NCBI GenBank assembly: GCA_963693365.1
Contig: CAVNZM010000013.1
Location: 5,642,001 to 5,706,000 of the forward strand
Direction of reading: 5' to 3'
Source of the DNA: Amoebidium appalachense
Lineage: Eukaryota > Ichthyosporea
DNA length: 64,000 bases
In this document: in pieces, positions 25,588-49,470 of the stretch
How positions within the stretch are numbered: position 1 is the stretch's first letter
Layout of the letters: each line of letters starts with the position of its first letter
The notes under the pieces: model-generated
Databases searched by the model: none
What the model saw: only the letters and a program-made list of their open reading frames with translations
Told to the model about the DNA's origin: nothing
Translations under genes and position numbers: made by a program

Positions 25588-27189
25588 GGAGATGTACGAA
25601 TCAAGAATATGTCTGAGGGGAGGGACGACCCGGGAGGACGGGGAGGTGTTTGGGGGGGGGGGGGGGGGGGGGGGGCTTGGTGTAGCAATTGGCGGGAAGG
25701 GGGGACGGAGGCAGATGATGAGAAATATGCAGCTGCACCTCTGAGTCGACGAGAAAGCTGTGCATGTGCATGTGAGTTGCTGCATGTGTATCACGTGGAT
25801 GTGAGAGAGAGTGTGGCGTGCATGTACAAGTGTGCGTGTACGTGTGCGAAGGTGTGACTGCGTGTGCGTGTACACGTGTTTGTGTGTGTATTTGGATTAA
25901 AGCCTCATAGTTGTTGCACGGTGTGGGTGGGAAAAAGGGGAAACGGCGCAATCAGGGTGTTTTATTTGGATAAAAGTTTCCGGTAGTGTGCAGGTTAGAG
26001 GCTGTGTATGAATACGATATACATGTAAAGCTGTGTGTAATAGTTTCAACGAATCTCTGTGCATAAACATCCCATTCTATCAATGGGAACGGTTTCGTGT
26101 GTGGTTTGACATTTGAACGGACATGTGTGAATATATATAGCAGGACAAATAGTCGGCTGAGATAGTAGGGGAAAATAATTCGATGGTTGGGCAGATTGTT
26201 GGGCCGAGATATTTGGATAGATAGTTGGGTGAATACGGTAGGAAGTATTACATTGGGTAGGTAGGTGGGTACATATGTCTGCATGCTTTTGTTTGTAGTT
26301 CGTTAGAAAGTGGGGTTTGTTTATTTGGCAAGATCATTTGAGTTGGGTAGATATCAGGGAGATAGCGGTGACGCATTAGTAAGCAGTTGAAAGAGTAGTT
26401 AGAGACAAGTATGGAGTGTACATAGAATTGGGTGGAAATATTGTACTGAGGTATGAAGATTTCTACATCGTTGATATCTGTGCCTATATTTGAGAGAAAA
26501 AATTGTCGGACATTAGGTTTTGGTTTTAAAGATGCATTCTTTCGTTATGTTCCTTCAGGCTGCCAGTTTTTGTCTGGTTTACAACGCACTTACGGTGCAT
26601 ACTAGAATGATGCACCCCGTTGGACTTTTGATTGAATTTCTTTTTTAGCAACACGAAGAAGGCAGTTTTTTCCTATATATATTGTTAGGCCATACATTCA
26701 ATGCATATTGAACAGCAGCAAGAGATGATACAAAAATTGTGCAACAGCCCCCCTCCCCCCCCCTCCCCCCCCCCCCTCACCTCCTCCCCCCCCCCCCGGC
26801 CGCCCCCCTCCTCCCCGGGGTGTATACCTACATGAGCCTATCTGTGGCTCCTCGTACCTCTTTTTTTCTTGCCCATAGACTCACACATGCGGACAGCAAA
26901 ATCACAAATTCACGCAACCCCGCCTCAGACCCGCTTCCCTGCCCTCTAATCCTCCTCCCCTCCTGCTTCCTCCCTCCCACTCACCCACAACCAAAAACAC
27001 ACATACACACACATCCCCCCCCCCCCCTCCCCTCCCTCCCCCCCCATCCGCTGCACGCACGCATGCACGCACGCACGCACGCACGCACACACGCACGCAT
27101 GCACGCGCATGCGTGCGCGCACACGTACATGCATGCAAGCACTACTTTTACGCCAACCCACCCATCTACCCATCCCACCACTCAATGAG
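25368..27189. other. Intergenic: T-rich, G-rich and degenerate GTTGGG repeat DNA
   Basis: Poly(T)-poly(G) composite 25498-25589, G run 25650-25676, GT-rich 25760-25900, and a degenerate repeat of GTTGGG/GATAGTTGGG units at about 26150-26400. AT-rich unique sequence runs 26400-26740, and C-rich and CGCA repeats 26745-27130. No supported gene. A minus-strand open frame at 25952-26284 falls in the degenerate repeat. Confidence 0.5.
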
Positions 27190-27281
27190 TCACACATCAT
27201 AATTCCAAAGAGTCACCTCGACGCATCCACCCCTGGGGCCCTGGGCACACAATGCTGGTAGCACTAACAACCAACCCCATC

Positions 27282-27329
<48 letters not shown>

Positions 27330-27544
27330 ACACCCTCCCTCCTGCCCCCCCACCACCCTCCCTCCCCCCCTCCCCCCCTCCCCCCGCCCCCCGCTCCCAC
27401 ACAAAACGCCACCGCTACCACCTCCCCCTCCCCTCCCCCCAAACGTCCTTTATAAGCTGTCACCCAAACCACTTCACAGCACCCACTGTGCACACAGTAC
27501 ATAGTAGGTGAGCACTGGACAGACCCTGAAGGGTGGCCCACGTG
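27190..27544 (-). CDS. Tentative 3' end of a Cys-rich gene (two exons)
   Basis: Exon 27544-27470 follows a good acceptor (TTTTTTCTTCTACAG) and reads HVGHPSGSVQCSP then YCVHSGCCEV, ending at donor GTTTGG in phase 0. Exon 27240-27190 follows CATTGTGTGCCCAG and reads GPRGGCVEVTLWNYDV then stop, also phase 0. Between them lie poly(C) and CA repeats, like the introns of the confident genes here. A further upstream exon near 28275-28310 is possible. No family is recognised; the call rests only on splice sites, phase and amino-acid character. Confidence 0.3.
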
Positions 27545-27756
27545 CTGTAGAAGAAAAAACATTCCAAATTTATGAAAAGAGTAACGTCCAGTAGGTTTTT
27601 CCAGTGAATAATGAATTATTCGGTCTGCAAGGGGAATAAGGGTTAGTCGGTCGTAATAATACCAGAATAGTTCATGATTTTTATTTTGGGTTCTTATTTT
27701 TAAAAAAGCAGCGGCTTACAAAAGGATTAATTCACAAATCTGTTACACCGTTAGCA

Positions 27757-27966
27757 GGGTAGGATTCTGCACGTGGTTGTGAGTTAGGATTATGCACGTG
27801 GTTGTGTGTGAAGATTATGCACGTGGTTGTGTGTGAAGATTATGCACGTGGTTGTGTGTTAGGATTATGCACGTGGTTGTGTGTTAGGATTATGCACGTG
27901 GTTGTGTGCTAGGATTATGCAGCACGTGGTTGTGTGTTAGGATTACTACACGTGGTTGTATATATG
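27757..27966. repeat. 25-bp minisatellite carrying CACGTG, about 8 copies
   Basis: Unit close to GATTATGCACGTGGTTGTG plus a variable TGTTAG/TGTGAA end. Every copy keeps the palindrome CACGTG (E-box/G-box core). Its core TATGCACGTGGTTG is the reverse complement of the core of the 27-bp array at 55806-56222, on the mirror side of the inverted gene duplication. Confidence 0.85.
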
Positions 27967-29308
<1,342 letters not shown>

Positions 29309-30754
29309 TCATGCCGGTGTTGCATTCCCTGCCCCCACGTGCACCTCTCCCGCCACTCTGTGCATGAAATGCAGTGCCAGCAACAGATTTGCCTGAGTCC
29401 ACAGCAGGGGGCAGATGTCATTCACCACATACCGACCCTTCTCGATGTAGTACGACTCGGGGCACTTAAAGGCACCAAATGCACACTCACTACCCGTCAC
29501 CTGACCCACAGACCGATTAAAGAAAAGCGTCTGCAACCGGACCAGCTCCTCTCTCTCCTGATTGGTTGCCTCGAGGGCCCACATGCCACATATGGCCGAG
29601 ATGATTGGGTCGAATATGCACCACTGTGCCTCCTGCCCCGGCCGCAGCATGCAGTCCCGTGCCCCCATGTTGTCGCTGAAATCTGCCGTGCGGTTTTCTT
29701 CGCTGAATAGTGTCTTGTAGTCGGCCATCCAATAGGAATCGCCGACATAGCGCCTTATCCCGTGGTCACCCGCCAGCATGTTCACGACGTCCTCCACAAT
29801 CTGCCGTGCCATGTCCCCCTCGACCACACGCAAGGGGTAGACCAGGAACAGAAGTGCCCCGTCTGTGCGTCTCTCCACTCCGTCGTCTCTGCTCTCCCAC
29901 GGCAATAGGGCACTTAGTGTCTGGTGCCCGCGTGTTTCCAATGCAGCCACCAAAACACTCCCATCGTCAGCCAAAGCAACATCCGCACTCGTGAGTGCAC
30001 GGGCGTGAGAAAGTGCGGAGGTGTAAGCGGCCTGAAATGCACGTGCCGTGGAGGGGCTTTCGTCCAGCAAGCAGCGCAGTTCACGCAGGCCCGCAGTGGC
30101 GGCACCGACACTGGAGGCCTCAACCTTTCTTGCCTCCTCCCAGTGGCCGTTGTCTTTGTCGACCCAAAACCCAACCGCGTGCAGGTAGAGGGGGATAAGG
30201 GCAAGCAGGTCGGCTAGGGCTGGCTCGCTGCAGTCAATGTGCCCGGCCCGGCCCAGGAGGCACGCCAGCCACAGGAAGTAGCCCACTGCGTCGTTTTGGG
30301 CGTGCGACCACGTCTCTGTGTTCTCCTTCAGGCGGTGGCCGTTGAAGCGAATGTGCGGCCGCTGCATCACGTCATTAGTGTCTGCTCGCCCAGAAATGCA
30401 GTCGACAAAACGATGGCGGTGTGCGGCCCAGAATTTAGCAATGTCTGCAGCCACTGCCACTGCCTTTTGCGGCTGGCCGGTGGCGAAGTGGGCGTGGGCG
30501 ATGTGGATGTTGTCGCGCACCCACACGTTGCTGTAGCCGGTGTAGTCGGCACCAGGCTGGTCGGTGAGGGCGGCACAGAAGAGGCCACGGCCTGGGATGG
30601 TGGGAAAGGCGAGGGACCCTTTGCTGGCCAGCAGCTCCCAGATGTGCTTTACGCCATCCTTGGTGTAGGCGTCAGACAGCAGCTCGCCCAAGTCGGTGTT
30701 GTGCATCACAACGTTTGGTGTTGCTGCAAACCGCGGCGGCGAACTCGGAGCCAT
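29309..30754 (-). CDS. GH15 / phosphorylase-kinase-like (alpha/alpha)6 protein, 481 aa
   Basis: Single-exon gene related to glycoside hydrolase family 15 and the GH15-like domain of phosphorylase kinase alpha/beta subunits. Visible motifs: GYSNVWVRDN (substrate-side WVRDN), QNDAVGYFLWL, DNGHWEEARKVEASSVG (position of the GH15 general-acid Glu, and very like the phosphorylase-kinase segment ending in NASSVG), GDSYWMADYKTL, RTADFSDNMGARD, EAQWCIFDPIIS, and CPESYYIEKG then PLLWTQANLL (region of the second catalytic Glu). No signal peptide is visible, so a cytosolic protein is likely. Whether it hydrolyses an alpha-glucoside or is regulatory cannot be told from sequence. The start at 30754 is chosen over 30811 because the inverted copy starts at the equivalent Met. 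It is divergent from a sugar transporter 1.26 kb away, suggesting linked use of an imported sugar (inference). Confidence 0.85.
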   Translation of the reverse strand: MAPSSPPRFAATPNVVMHNTDLGELLSDAYTKDGVKHIWELLASKGSLAFPTIPGRGLFCAALTDQPGADYTGYSNVWVRDNIHIAHAHFATGQPQKAVAVAADIAKFWAAHRHRFVDCISGRADTNDVMQRPHIRFNGHRLKENTETWSHAQNDAVGYFLWLACLLGRAGHIDCSEPALADLLALIPLYLHAVGFWVDKDNGHWEEARKVEASSVGAATAGLRELRCLLDESPSTARAFQAAYTSALSHARALTSADVALADDGSVLVAALETRGHQTLSALLPWESRDDGVERRTDGALLFLVYPLRVVEGDMARQIVEDVVNMLAGDHGIRRYVGDSYWMADYKTLFSEENRTADFSDNMGARDCMLRPGQEAQWCIFDPIISAICGMWALEATNQEREELVRLQTLFFNRSVGQVTGSECAFGAFKCPESYYIEKGRYVVNDICPLLWTQANLLLALHFMHRVAGEVHVGAGNATPA

Positions 30755-32015
30755 CGTATTGATGATGCCTTCTGTGTTGTAGTTGTGAAGTCGTTTGGTG
30801 CTCTTCAGCATGCACAACTCGAGATTCGAGATTCACAATATACGTATATCGGAAATGTGGCGTCCGGGATCCCATGGTTGAAGCTTTTGTATGTGGCCAG
30901 GAGCCAAAGGATATGCGTGGAAGTCAAAGGAAGAATGCCAGGGAAGCAGGCATGGAAGCACGTGAGGGGGGTAGCACCACTTTGCACCAGTGTGCTAGTT
31001 TGCCTGAGCCACACGTGGATGCACTGGCTCTCTATGTATAGATCTAGAGTCTGCCAGCCGACGGCTGGGCACGGTGGACGCAGGGGGTCCTATTGCCATG
31101 CCAAAGTTTTATTGCAGACGTAATTACCGTAAACGTAGCCCTAGCGTTTTTTCAGTACCAGCAAAATAGCGAGAAGCCTTTAGATATAAAATGATATAGC
31201 ATAATAAGATAAGTTCAATATTGTTTTGTTGACTGGGTAGCATTATCAATACATTAAGGCGTCATGACCCGTAACACTAACTTCCAACTAAGGTAGAAGC
31301 CTACTAATAGGAGATTCGGAACCGGAAAAACCCCCCATCCATTCCAATGAGATCTAGATGTGATCGATCTATTTTCTCATTGGATGGCTTCGTCAGCAAA
31401 TCGACGCGCTGTGTCTGTTTACACTTAGCAATAGACTGAGCACCCTCGCCATACTGTAACAGGAACACTCTAAAGTTTACTGTACTTACCATAGATTGAC
31501 TTACGAATAGTATTAATATTATTTGTGTTAAAGCGCGTGTCTTGTGTGCACCTTTTGAGAAACATGTCGTTTTATAAGCCGGGCTATTCAAGGGCTCAGC
31601 TGTCCCACTTTTGTCAATCGAATACTCATTGGATGGCACTCTCAGCCAGTCAGGACCGTTTCAGACTTTCAATTCGCGACTTTCGCGTACTTCCCCCGCA
31701 GAAACTCGCTTCAAGCATGTTGCTTACTCTATATTTAGCCCCCCACGTGCAAAAGTGCACGGTGCACTTGTGTGTGTGTTAGGAGATGTTTTTTTTAAAA
31801 CGAAAAACCTGTTATTATTTGGTGAAATAATAAGAAAAGCCGCGAGTAAAGTTATGATACTTGTAGTGCTTTTCCAGAGCCATCCAGACTAAAAATGGCT
31901 CTCTGCAACGTCCAATCATCTTCAAGCGTTTCTCATAGCGTAGGTATATAAACATCCTGCTTTGGACACCAAGACATCAGTTCAGCAATTGCTTACAATC
32001 TTCACACACACCACA
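30755..32015. promoter_or_regulatory. Shared GH15-like / sugar-transporter promoter region (copy 1)
   Basis: 1.26 kb between divergent starts. CCAAT/ATTGG motifs lie at 31344-31348, 31379-31383, 31628-31632 and 31912-31916. The element CTCATTGGNTGGC occurs twice. Bases 31353-31421 are conserved, in inverted orientation, in the promoter of the second copy (52224-52294), unlike most of the rest of the region. Confidence 0.6.
31945..31952 (+). promoter_or_regulatory. TATA box of sugar transporter copy 1
   Basis: TATATAAA about 70 bp upstream of the ATG at 32016, predicting a 5' UTR of about 35-40 nt. An equivalent TATATAA precedes the inverted copy. Confidence 0.65.
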
Positions 32016-33413
32016 ATGATGTCTTCGTCTTACGACACCAAGGACACCAAGGACTTTAGCCAGGCGGCCGTCGAGGCCGCCTACAGCGAGGCCATATCCG
32101 AGCCCGAGCGCAAGCTGCCCATGTGGAAGCTGGTGGTGGCGGCGCTGCCGTGGGTGGGCATTCAGTGCATCTGGCAGACCGAGTTTGGCCTCATCACGCC
32201 CATCATGGAGAGCCTCGGCCTGTCCGCCTTCTGGGCCACAAACATTTGGATCTTCGGCCCCATCACGGGCTTCCTCACCGCCCCCATTGTGGGCGCCTTC
32301 TCCGACAGTTGCCGCTCACGCTTTGGCCGCCGTCGCCCGTACCTTGTTGGTGGTCTGCTGGTCATGGTCCTTATTTCGATGCTCTTTGCTGGTGCCCGCG
32401 ACATCTTTCCCTCGTCGGCCGTGCTTCCCATCTCGTTCATCCTGGCCGTGCTCATTGACGTAACCATCAACATCATCCAGACACCCCTCCGCGCCCTTGT
32501 CTCCGACGTGGCGCCCAAGTCGCAGCAGGCCACAGGGCAGCTTCTGTCGTCGTTCTTCCAGGGGTGCGGGGGGCTGCTGGGCTACGGGCTGATGAAGGTC
32601 ATGTACCACAGCGAGGACGACCTTCTGCAGCTGTTCGGCACGGTCATGGCCATCAACGTGTTCTTCATCCTGCTCACGTGCTTCATCGTCAGGGAGACCG
32701 TCAACACCAGCGAGCAGGTGTCGTCCCTCAGTGAGCCGTTTGTGACGGTGTTCAAGGCCATCCGCCACATGGACCTGCGCTTGGGCGTGGTTGCGGCCGT
32801 GCAGTTCTTCTCGTGGGCCGCGCTGTTTGCCTGGTGGCCCACGGGGTCCACGTGGTTCGGCATCAATGTGTTTGGCGGCTGCAACGGGCCGCAGTGCTCG
32901 GCCGAGGGGCAGGCGCTGTTCAACGAGGCCATGGGCCACTACTCCATGTCGGGCGTCTATGCCAACGTGCTGCAGATCGGCTACTCCATGGCCCTGGCCT
33001 CCCTCGTGACGTTTGGCGTGCTGCAGCGCACGCGGTTCATCTACGCCGGGTCGCTTGCGGTGGGGGCGGTGATCATGCTGCTGTCCAAGTTCGGGCCGCA
33101 AACGCTGGGCATGGCGTATGCTGTGGCCATCCTCATCAGCGTGCCCATCTCGGCCATCAACGCCTTCCCGTTTGCCATTGTGGGCAAGTACAGCCAGGAG
33201 GACGGCGAGGGCCGGCTGGCCGTGGGCGTGCAGATGGGCATCCTCAACCTGTTCATCTGCACGCCGCAGCTGATCGTGACCTTTGTCATTGCCGCCATGC
33301 GCTCGAGCCTGGGCGACGCCGGCCTGCCCTGGGCCCTGGTCATGGCCGGCGGCTGCTTTGCCGTGGCCGCTGCCGTGGCCCTGATGATCCGCGAGGTCGT
33401 GCCCAAGCACTGA
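32016..33413 (+). CDS. GPH/SLC45-type sugar transporter (major facilitator), copy 1, 465 aa
   Basis: Twelve hydrophobic segments can be picked out by eye. The diagnostic loop RSRFGRRRPYLVGG (residues 100-113) matches the RxGRRRP signature of sucrose/H+ symporters (GPH family) and animal SLC45 proteins. The segment LIDVTINIIQTPLRALVSD matches the family's next helix, with conserved Asp and PLRALxxD. The N-terminal 35 residues are hydrophilic and cytosolic. Length is short for the family (usually about 500-600). The likely role is proton-coupled disaccharide uptake; the substrate is unknown. Start: two consecutive Met codons at 32016 and 32019, with TATA about 70 bp upstream. Antisense frames of more than 300 codons across this gene are shadows of its GC-rich third positions. 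AATAAA lies at 33664-33669. Confidence 0.92.
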   Translation: MMSSSYDTKDTKDFSQAAVEAAYSEAISEPERKLPMWKLVVAALPWVGIQCIWQTEFGLITPIMESLGLSAFWATNIWIFGPITGFLTAPIVGAFSDSCRSRFGRRRPYLVGGLLVMVLISMLFAGARDIFPSSAVLPISFILAVLIDVTINIIQTPLRALVSDVAPKSQQATGQLLSSFFQGCGGLLGYGLMKVMYHSEDDLLQLFGTVMAINVFFILLTCFIVRETVNTSEQVSSLSEPFVTVFKAIRHMDLRLGVVAAVQFFSWAALFAWWPTGSTWFGINVFGGCNGPQCSAEGQALFNEAMGHYSMSGVYANVLQIGYSMALASLVTFGVLQRTRFIYAGSLAVGAVIMLLSKFGPQTLGMAYAVAILISVPISAINAFPFAIVGKYSQEDGEGRLAVGVQMGILNLFICTPQLIVTFVIAAMRSSLGDAGLPWALVMAGGCFAVAAAVALMIREVVPKH

Positions 33414-33663
33414 AACGTTTGGGTGCAGTGCTCAGCGTAGATTTTAAACCGTTTGGTGTTAGATTAAGAGAAGTCTAGAAAACTTCTAAAGTGCAAAGAA
33501 ACTTCTTTATTTCAACTCCATCAATTCATGGCCATCTGTGATGGCAACATAGTGGCATATCTAGCCTAGGTACCTACTAAAGTATTTATTAAAATTTAAG
33601 GGCAATCAAGTTTTCACGGCAAGTTTATTAAGATCGGCAAACTTTTATATCCTCAATCAAACC

Positions 33664-33669
33664 AATAAA
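33664..33669 (+). terminator. Polyadenylation signal of transporter copy 1
   Basis: AATAAA in the context AACCAATAAA, 250 nt after the stop codon. The same AACCAATAAA context follows the inverted copy. Confidence 0.6.
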
Positions 33670-33699
33670 GTAGAGTGAATACAGGTGGTGAATTATGAG

Positions 33700-34623
33700 T
33701 GGCTCTAGATCTTGGCTCCCCCGGATACCCCCCCCTCTCCCCCCTCTCCCCCCCCCCCCCCCCCCCCCCCCCATCCCCCAGCCTCCCCCCTAGCTAGGCC
33801 TCCCCATCCCCACTTCCCACATGCCCATCCCTATCTCCATCTTCCTTCCTCCCTCCTCCTCTTCCCTTCCCCCCCCCCCTTCCCCCCCCTCCCCCCCCCC
33901 CCCCCCCCCCCCCCCCTCCGCCCCCACCCCCGCCAAAAACAAAAAAGAAAAAAAAGAAAAAAAGAGAAAGAAAGAAAGAAAGAAAAAAAGAAAGAAAAGA
34001 AAAGGAGAAAACAAGTAAAGGAAAGGAGGGGGGGAGGGGGGAAAGAGGGCGGGGGGGGGGGGGGGGGGGGGGGGGGGGAGGGGGGGAGGGGGGGGGGGGA
34101 AGAGAAAAGGTGAGAGTGAGAGAGAGAGAGGGAGAGAGAGAAAGAGAGAGAGAGAGAGAGAAAGAAAGGGAGGGAGGGAGAGAGGGGGGAGGGAGGGAGG
34201 GGGAGAGAGAGAGAGAAAGAGAGAGAGAGAGAAAGAGGGAGAGAGAGAGAGAGAGAGACTCAGAGTGAGAGAGACAGAAGGGGAGAGAGAGAGAGAGGGC
34301 GAAAGAGAAGGGGGGGCGTGGGGGAGAGGAGAGAGTGAGAGAAAGGGAGAGAGGGAGAGAGAGAGAGAGAGAGACTCGAAGAGAGCCGAAAGAGGGAGAT
34401 CTATAGATCTAGAGAGAGTGGGTAGTCACGTGGGTTAGGTGGGTGGGTACGTGTGTGGGTGGGTGGGTGGGTGGATGGGTGGGCCGGGTGGTGGAGTGGT
34501 GGGAGCTTGGACAGGGGGGAGGGAAGGGGGGAGGGGAAGGGGGGGGGGGGGGGGGTCTACCCCAGCCCTGTCAGCACGATAGGGCCTTACCTCAGATGTA
34601 TGTGATTGGTGTGTCGGATGGGG

Positions 34624-34656
<33 letters not shown>

Positions 34657-35300
34657 CTACCCCAGCCCTGTCAGCACGATAGGCCTTTACCTCAGATGTA
34701 TGTGATTGGTGTGTCGGATGGCAGTGCAAGTAATACGGTGAAAAGGGAAATGGTAGTAACGGCGCCTATTCAATCTAGGCTATGCCACTTGCAAAAAACC
34801 CCCAAGAATACCAATGTCCACTTTCACATAATTCTGCCTTTTGTGTTTGCGGTTGCGCACCAACCTAAAACCAAAAATTATAATACATCTTAAACTATTT
34901 ATTTATTTTACCAGTGATATTCCTGATATACAACTTATTTAGCCATGACCAGCATGGTTCTATCTAGCTTACGGCTGCTTCGACATACAACCTCCCTCCC
35001 CAAACAATAAATAATCTAATGAGATGAGGTAACATATTAATCACTTTATCGGGCTCAGAATTCAGAAGCAAAAGCAATCAGCACACAAGAGCAGGGGGTA
35101 TGGGGGAAAAAAAAAAACAAAAGAAAAAAAAAAAAAAACGGGGGCAGTTCCTACACAATAACTTGGAACATCCCAAGTTAGGTGGCATAGGTCTCCACAC
35201 ACCCCATCTTGTACATCAAGGCCAAAAGCCCTATGCATTCCTACATACCACCAGCACATGCCGGATCACCATCGACGTCTAGCCCAATCAAAATCATTCA
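33700..35300. other. Intergenic: pyrimidine/purine tracts and a small duplication
   Basis: C-rich 33717-33940, A/G-rich 33940-34110, (GA)n-rich purine tract 34100-34420 and GGGT repeats 34436-34500. A duplicated 65-bp unit lies at 34557-34727, and AT-rich unique sequence runs 34740-35300. No supported gene. Confidence 0.55.
34557..34727. repeat. Direct duplication of a 65-bp unit separated by poly(G)
   Basis: CTACCCCAGCCCTGTCAGCA through GTGTGTCGGATGG occurs twice, almost identical. Each copy is preceded by poly(G), as if the poly(G)-plus-unit block was duplicated in tandem. Confidence 0.85.
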
Positions 35301-35645
35301 ACCATTCTCTCTTCTGTGAGTACAGTCCTTCTTTTCCAATCTTAACCCATCTTTAACGAATGCTCCCGAACTAGACTGCATGATGGCTCCGAAACACCAA
35401 AAAGAAAAAAATTCCGAAGGAGAAAGCAGAATGGAAAAAAAAAGAAACGAAGAAAACGTTCCCGGATCAGACATAGACTCTAGATTTTTGTGCGATTGAG
35501 CAATTAGGTCAGAAAAGGGGCCAGGAAACACAAACCCCAATCTACACTTTAAAGAAAAGTAAAAGAATTTGATTAGCCCAACCAACGGGAGAAACCCTCC
35601 GCGTATCGTTATACCGTTACACAGAACCAGCGCTTGAGCATGAGG

Positions 35646-35678
<33 letters not shown>

Positions 35679-35799
35679 TTACTCGGTTCTAATACAAAAC
35701 TAAGTTTCATTCACAGTGTTAGAGACACTTAGAGATGGGTCACCTGCTTGATGTGCTATCGGTGGTGTCACTCCTGCAGATGGAACGCAGTTTGTTAGT

Positions 35800-36050
35800 G
35801 GGAGGTAATGGGGTAATTCATTCAGAGATAATGGGGTTTTTAATTAAGAGATAACGCGTTACAGTTATCAGAGAAAGAGATAATGGAGGTTTTAATTGAG
35901 AGATAATGGGATCATCATTTGGGTGATAATGGGGTTGTCGATCGAGAGAGATTGGGGTTATTAACAGAGAGAGATATAATGGGTTCGTTGATTGAGAGAG
36001 AGGTGGGTCGAGAGGTAATGGGGTGATTAATGATAGATAAGGGAGTTGGC
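35800..36050. repeat. Degenerate minisatellite, AGAGATAATGGGGTT units
   Basis: About ten imperfect copies of a unit near AGAGATAATGGGGTTNTTAA, each about 22-26 bp. It lies downstream of the last confident ankyrin-gene exon. Confidence 0.7.
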
Positions 36051-36232
36051 ATGACAAAGGCGAAAGAGAAAACGAGATCTGTGTGTGTGAGCTTGCACAC
36101 GTGGGATATGTGCGTGCTTGCGTAGGTGGTTGGGTGAGTTCGTGTGTGCCTGTGCATGCGTGCAAGTGGGTGTTAACCTTGTGTGTGTGTGTGTGTGTGC
36201 GCGCACGGGGGGAGGGGGTGGGGGGAGGGGGT

Positions 36233-36266
<34 letters not shown>

Positions 36267-36349
36267 GAGGGTGAACAGTGCAGGAAGGCAAGATGTAAGG
36301 AATCCGTTAAAACAGTGGATGTGGCCTGACAAATGGAATTATACGTGCC

Positions 36350-36597
<248 letters not shown>

Positions 36598-37053
36598 CGT
36601 GTGCGCACGTTGCCTGTGTGTGTAATTGACTGTGCACACCAGTTCCACCGTTCCTTTGCCATCACTGTCTTCGTTCTTCCTTTCATTCCTCGGCCCCTCC
36701 TGCATAACAATCCCTCCCCACCCCCCCCCCCCCCCCCCCTCCCCCCCCCCCCCCCCCCCCCCCCCTTCCCCCCCCCCCCCCCCCCCCGCCCCCTTCCCCT
36801 CCCCCCCCCCCCCTCCCCCCTAAAACACACACACACCCGGGCCCCCCGGGGGACCCCTGATCACACCCTACCCGATGTCGAACTTCCCCATCACCCGCCA
36901 TTCCTTCCCTGAACCCCCTCTTCTGAATAGTCCGTCTCTAATCCCCTTCACTCCCCTCCTTTTCCCTCCAGGACACGTTGCCGTCCCAATCTAATTGTTC
37001 TCCTAACCTTTATACCTTATAACATCGCAAGCCCCTCCCTGACCTCCCTCCCC

Positions 37054-37099
<46 letters not shown>

Positions 37100-37378
37100 T
37101 CCCTAATCCTCCTCGTCCCTCTCCCCCTCCACCCCCCCCCCCCCCCCCCCCCGCCTCTCCCCCCGACCGTCCCCCACGCACACGCAAAACATCCGAGTAA
37201 TGTGTGTGTGTGTGTGTGTGTGTGGTGGTGGTGGTGGTGGTGGTGGTGGGGGGGGGGGGGGGGGGGGGGACACGTGGAAGTAAGTATTTCCGACCTGGGG
37301 AGGAGGGGTGGGGTAGGGTGGGGGGGGGGGGGGGGGGGGGGGGGGGGGTGGAGGGTTGGATATGAGGGAGATGATTAC

Positions 37379-46587
<9,209 letters not shown>

Positions 46588-47700
46588 GGCAGGCAGTTGG
46601 CCACCCAGCCAGAACCGCCGAGGGAAAGGGGGCGCAAAAGAAGATAGAATAGAGTTAAAAACTGGTAGCCGTAGCTTCACGCTAATGTAAATGCATGCTC
46701 CTGTTCTAGCATAAACAACTGAAAGGTAAGTGGGTATTGAGGAGAGGAAAAAAATTGGAAAGGTAAGTGGGTATTGAGGAGAGGAAAAAAATTGGAAATG
46801 GGAAAGATGTGGTTGGATCTGAGTGGGTGAGGCTGGTGAAGGGATGTCGTCATTCGTTTCCAGCTGTTTTTGTGCGTAAGTCTATGGTAGGTAAAGGTAA
46901 CGTGCACTAAGCAGCTTAAAACTGCTCTGCGTGCGCGTTGCTTCGTTAGAAAACACTCTAGCTTCAAAGAAACAGATAGGTTGTGGTTTTTTAGATCTGA
47001 TATGGGTCGGTATACGAAGTAGATGTGCACATGCTCCATCAACGCATGCAAGATGTTAGTGTGCCCGTAAAAACAAGTGATAGAAAAACTTAAGCAATAT
47101 GAAGATTTCATCCACTACACACACGGTTACTGCGCATATATAAACATCTAATAATAGCTTAGCTCATGAACATGGTTATATGGTTAGGGTTCTAGTGATC
47201 ATAGTATGAAGAATTACTTATTGCCGATTGGGACTCGTGACCTCAAACAGCATGCTGACGTCACCTCGATCCTAAAAGGTAAAATATCCGCTCGACTCTA
47301 TTCGCTAATACAGCACCCGCAAGATCCTCCTCGGGTCCGCTAACGATTGGCTGTTCGTGCACCATCCGTGCTTTAGAACACGATGCTCCATAACTGGCAT
47401 GGCGACGCAAACAATACCCGCGCGCATATTCGTACGTCTCACCAGCGTGCCTCTCTGGCACGTCCTGGCTGTGCCCTCCAGGCTATGTACGAATAAATCG
47501 ACGCTGGCTGAGGGCAGGTGAGTCACGTGATCAGCCCCTCTCCGGGATCCACCGCGCCCCCTTGAAAAATAAGAGCTACCCCAGGAGGTAGCAGCGTGCC
47601 TCTCGACCCATAAATCATGTAGAACTTTTCTTAGCAAGCTTTCCACACCTTTGGCGCTATGTAGCTATGTGTAAACGAGAATAACGATCATTGTGGTTTT
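46588..47700. other. Unique region upstream of the ankyrin gene
   Basis: About 1.1 kb of unique, partly GC-balanced sequence, unusual for this window. It contains a 37-bp tandem duplication (46721-46794) and CACGTGA at 47523-47529. It may be a promoter region for the minus-strand ankyrin gene and for a possible plus-strand gene downstream. I see no convincing exon. Confidence 0.4.
46721..46797. repeat. 37-bp tandem duplication
   Basis: GAAAGGTAAGTGGGTATTGA followed by GGAGAGGAAAAAAATTG occurs twice in direct succession with no differences that I can see. Confidence 0.9.
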
Positions 47701-47819
47701 TTGGAGAAAAAAAAACTCGATGCCTGCAAAAAAACAGGTAAGTTAAAACCGTTGTGCCTATTCAGAAGCTTTTGTGTGTGCTTTTCCTCAGCTCGTTTCT
47801 TTATGAAAAGGTGGACGAT

Positions 47820-49470
<1,651 letters not shown>

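Noticed and set aside
25952-26284. Minus-strand frame of 110 codons
   Set aside because: It covers a degenerate GTTGGG/GATA-type repeat and has no recognisable domain.
32316-33410. Antisense frame of 364 codons over transporter copy 1 (and its mirror at 50263-51357)
   Set aside because: It arises because the transporter has GC-rich third codon positions. The sense protein matches a known family with conserved motifs, and the antisense frame has none.
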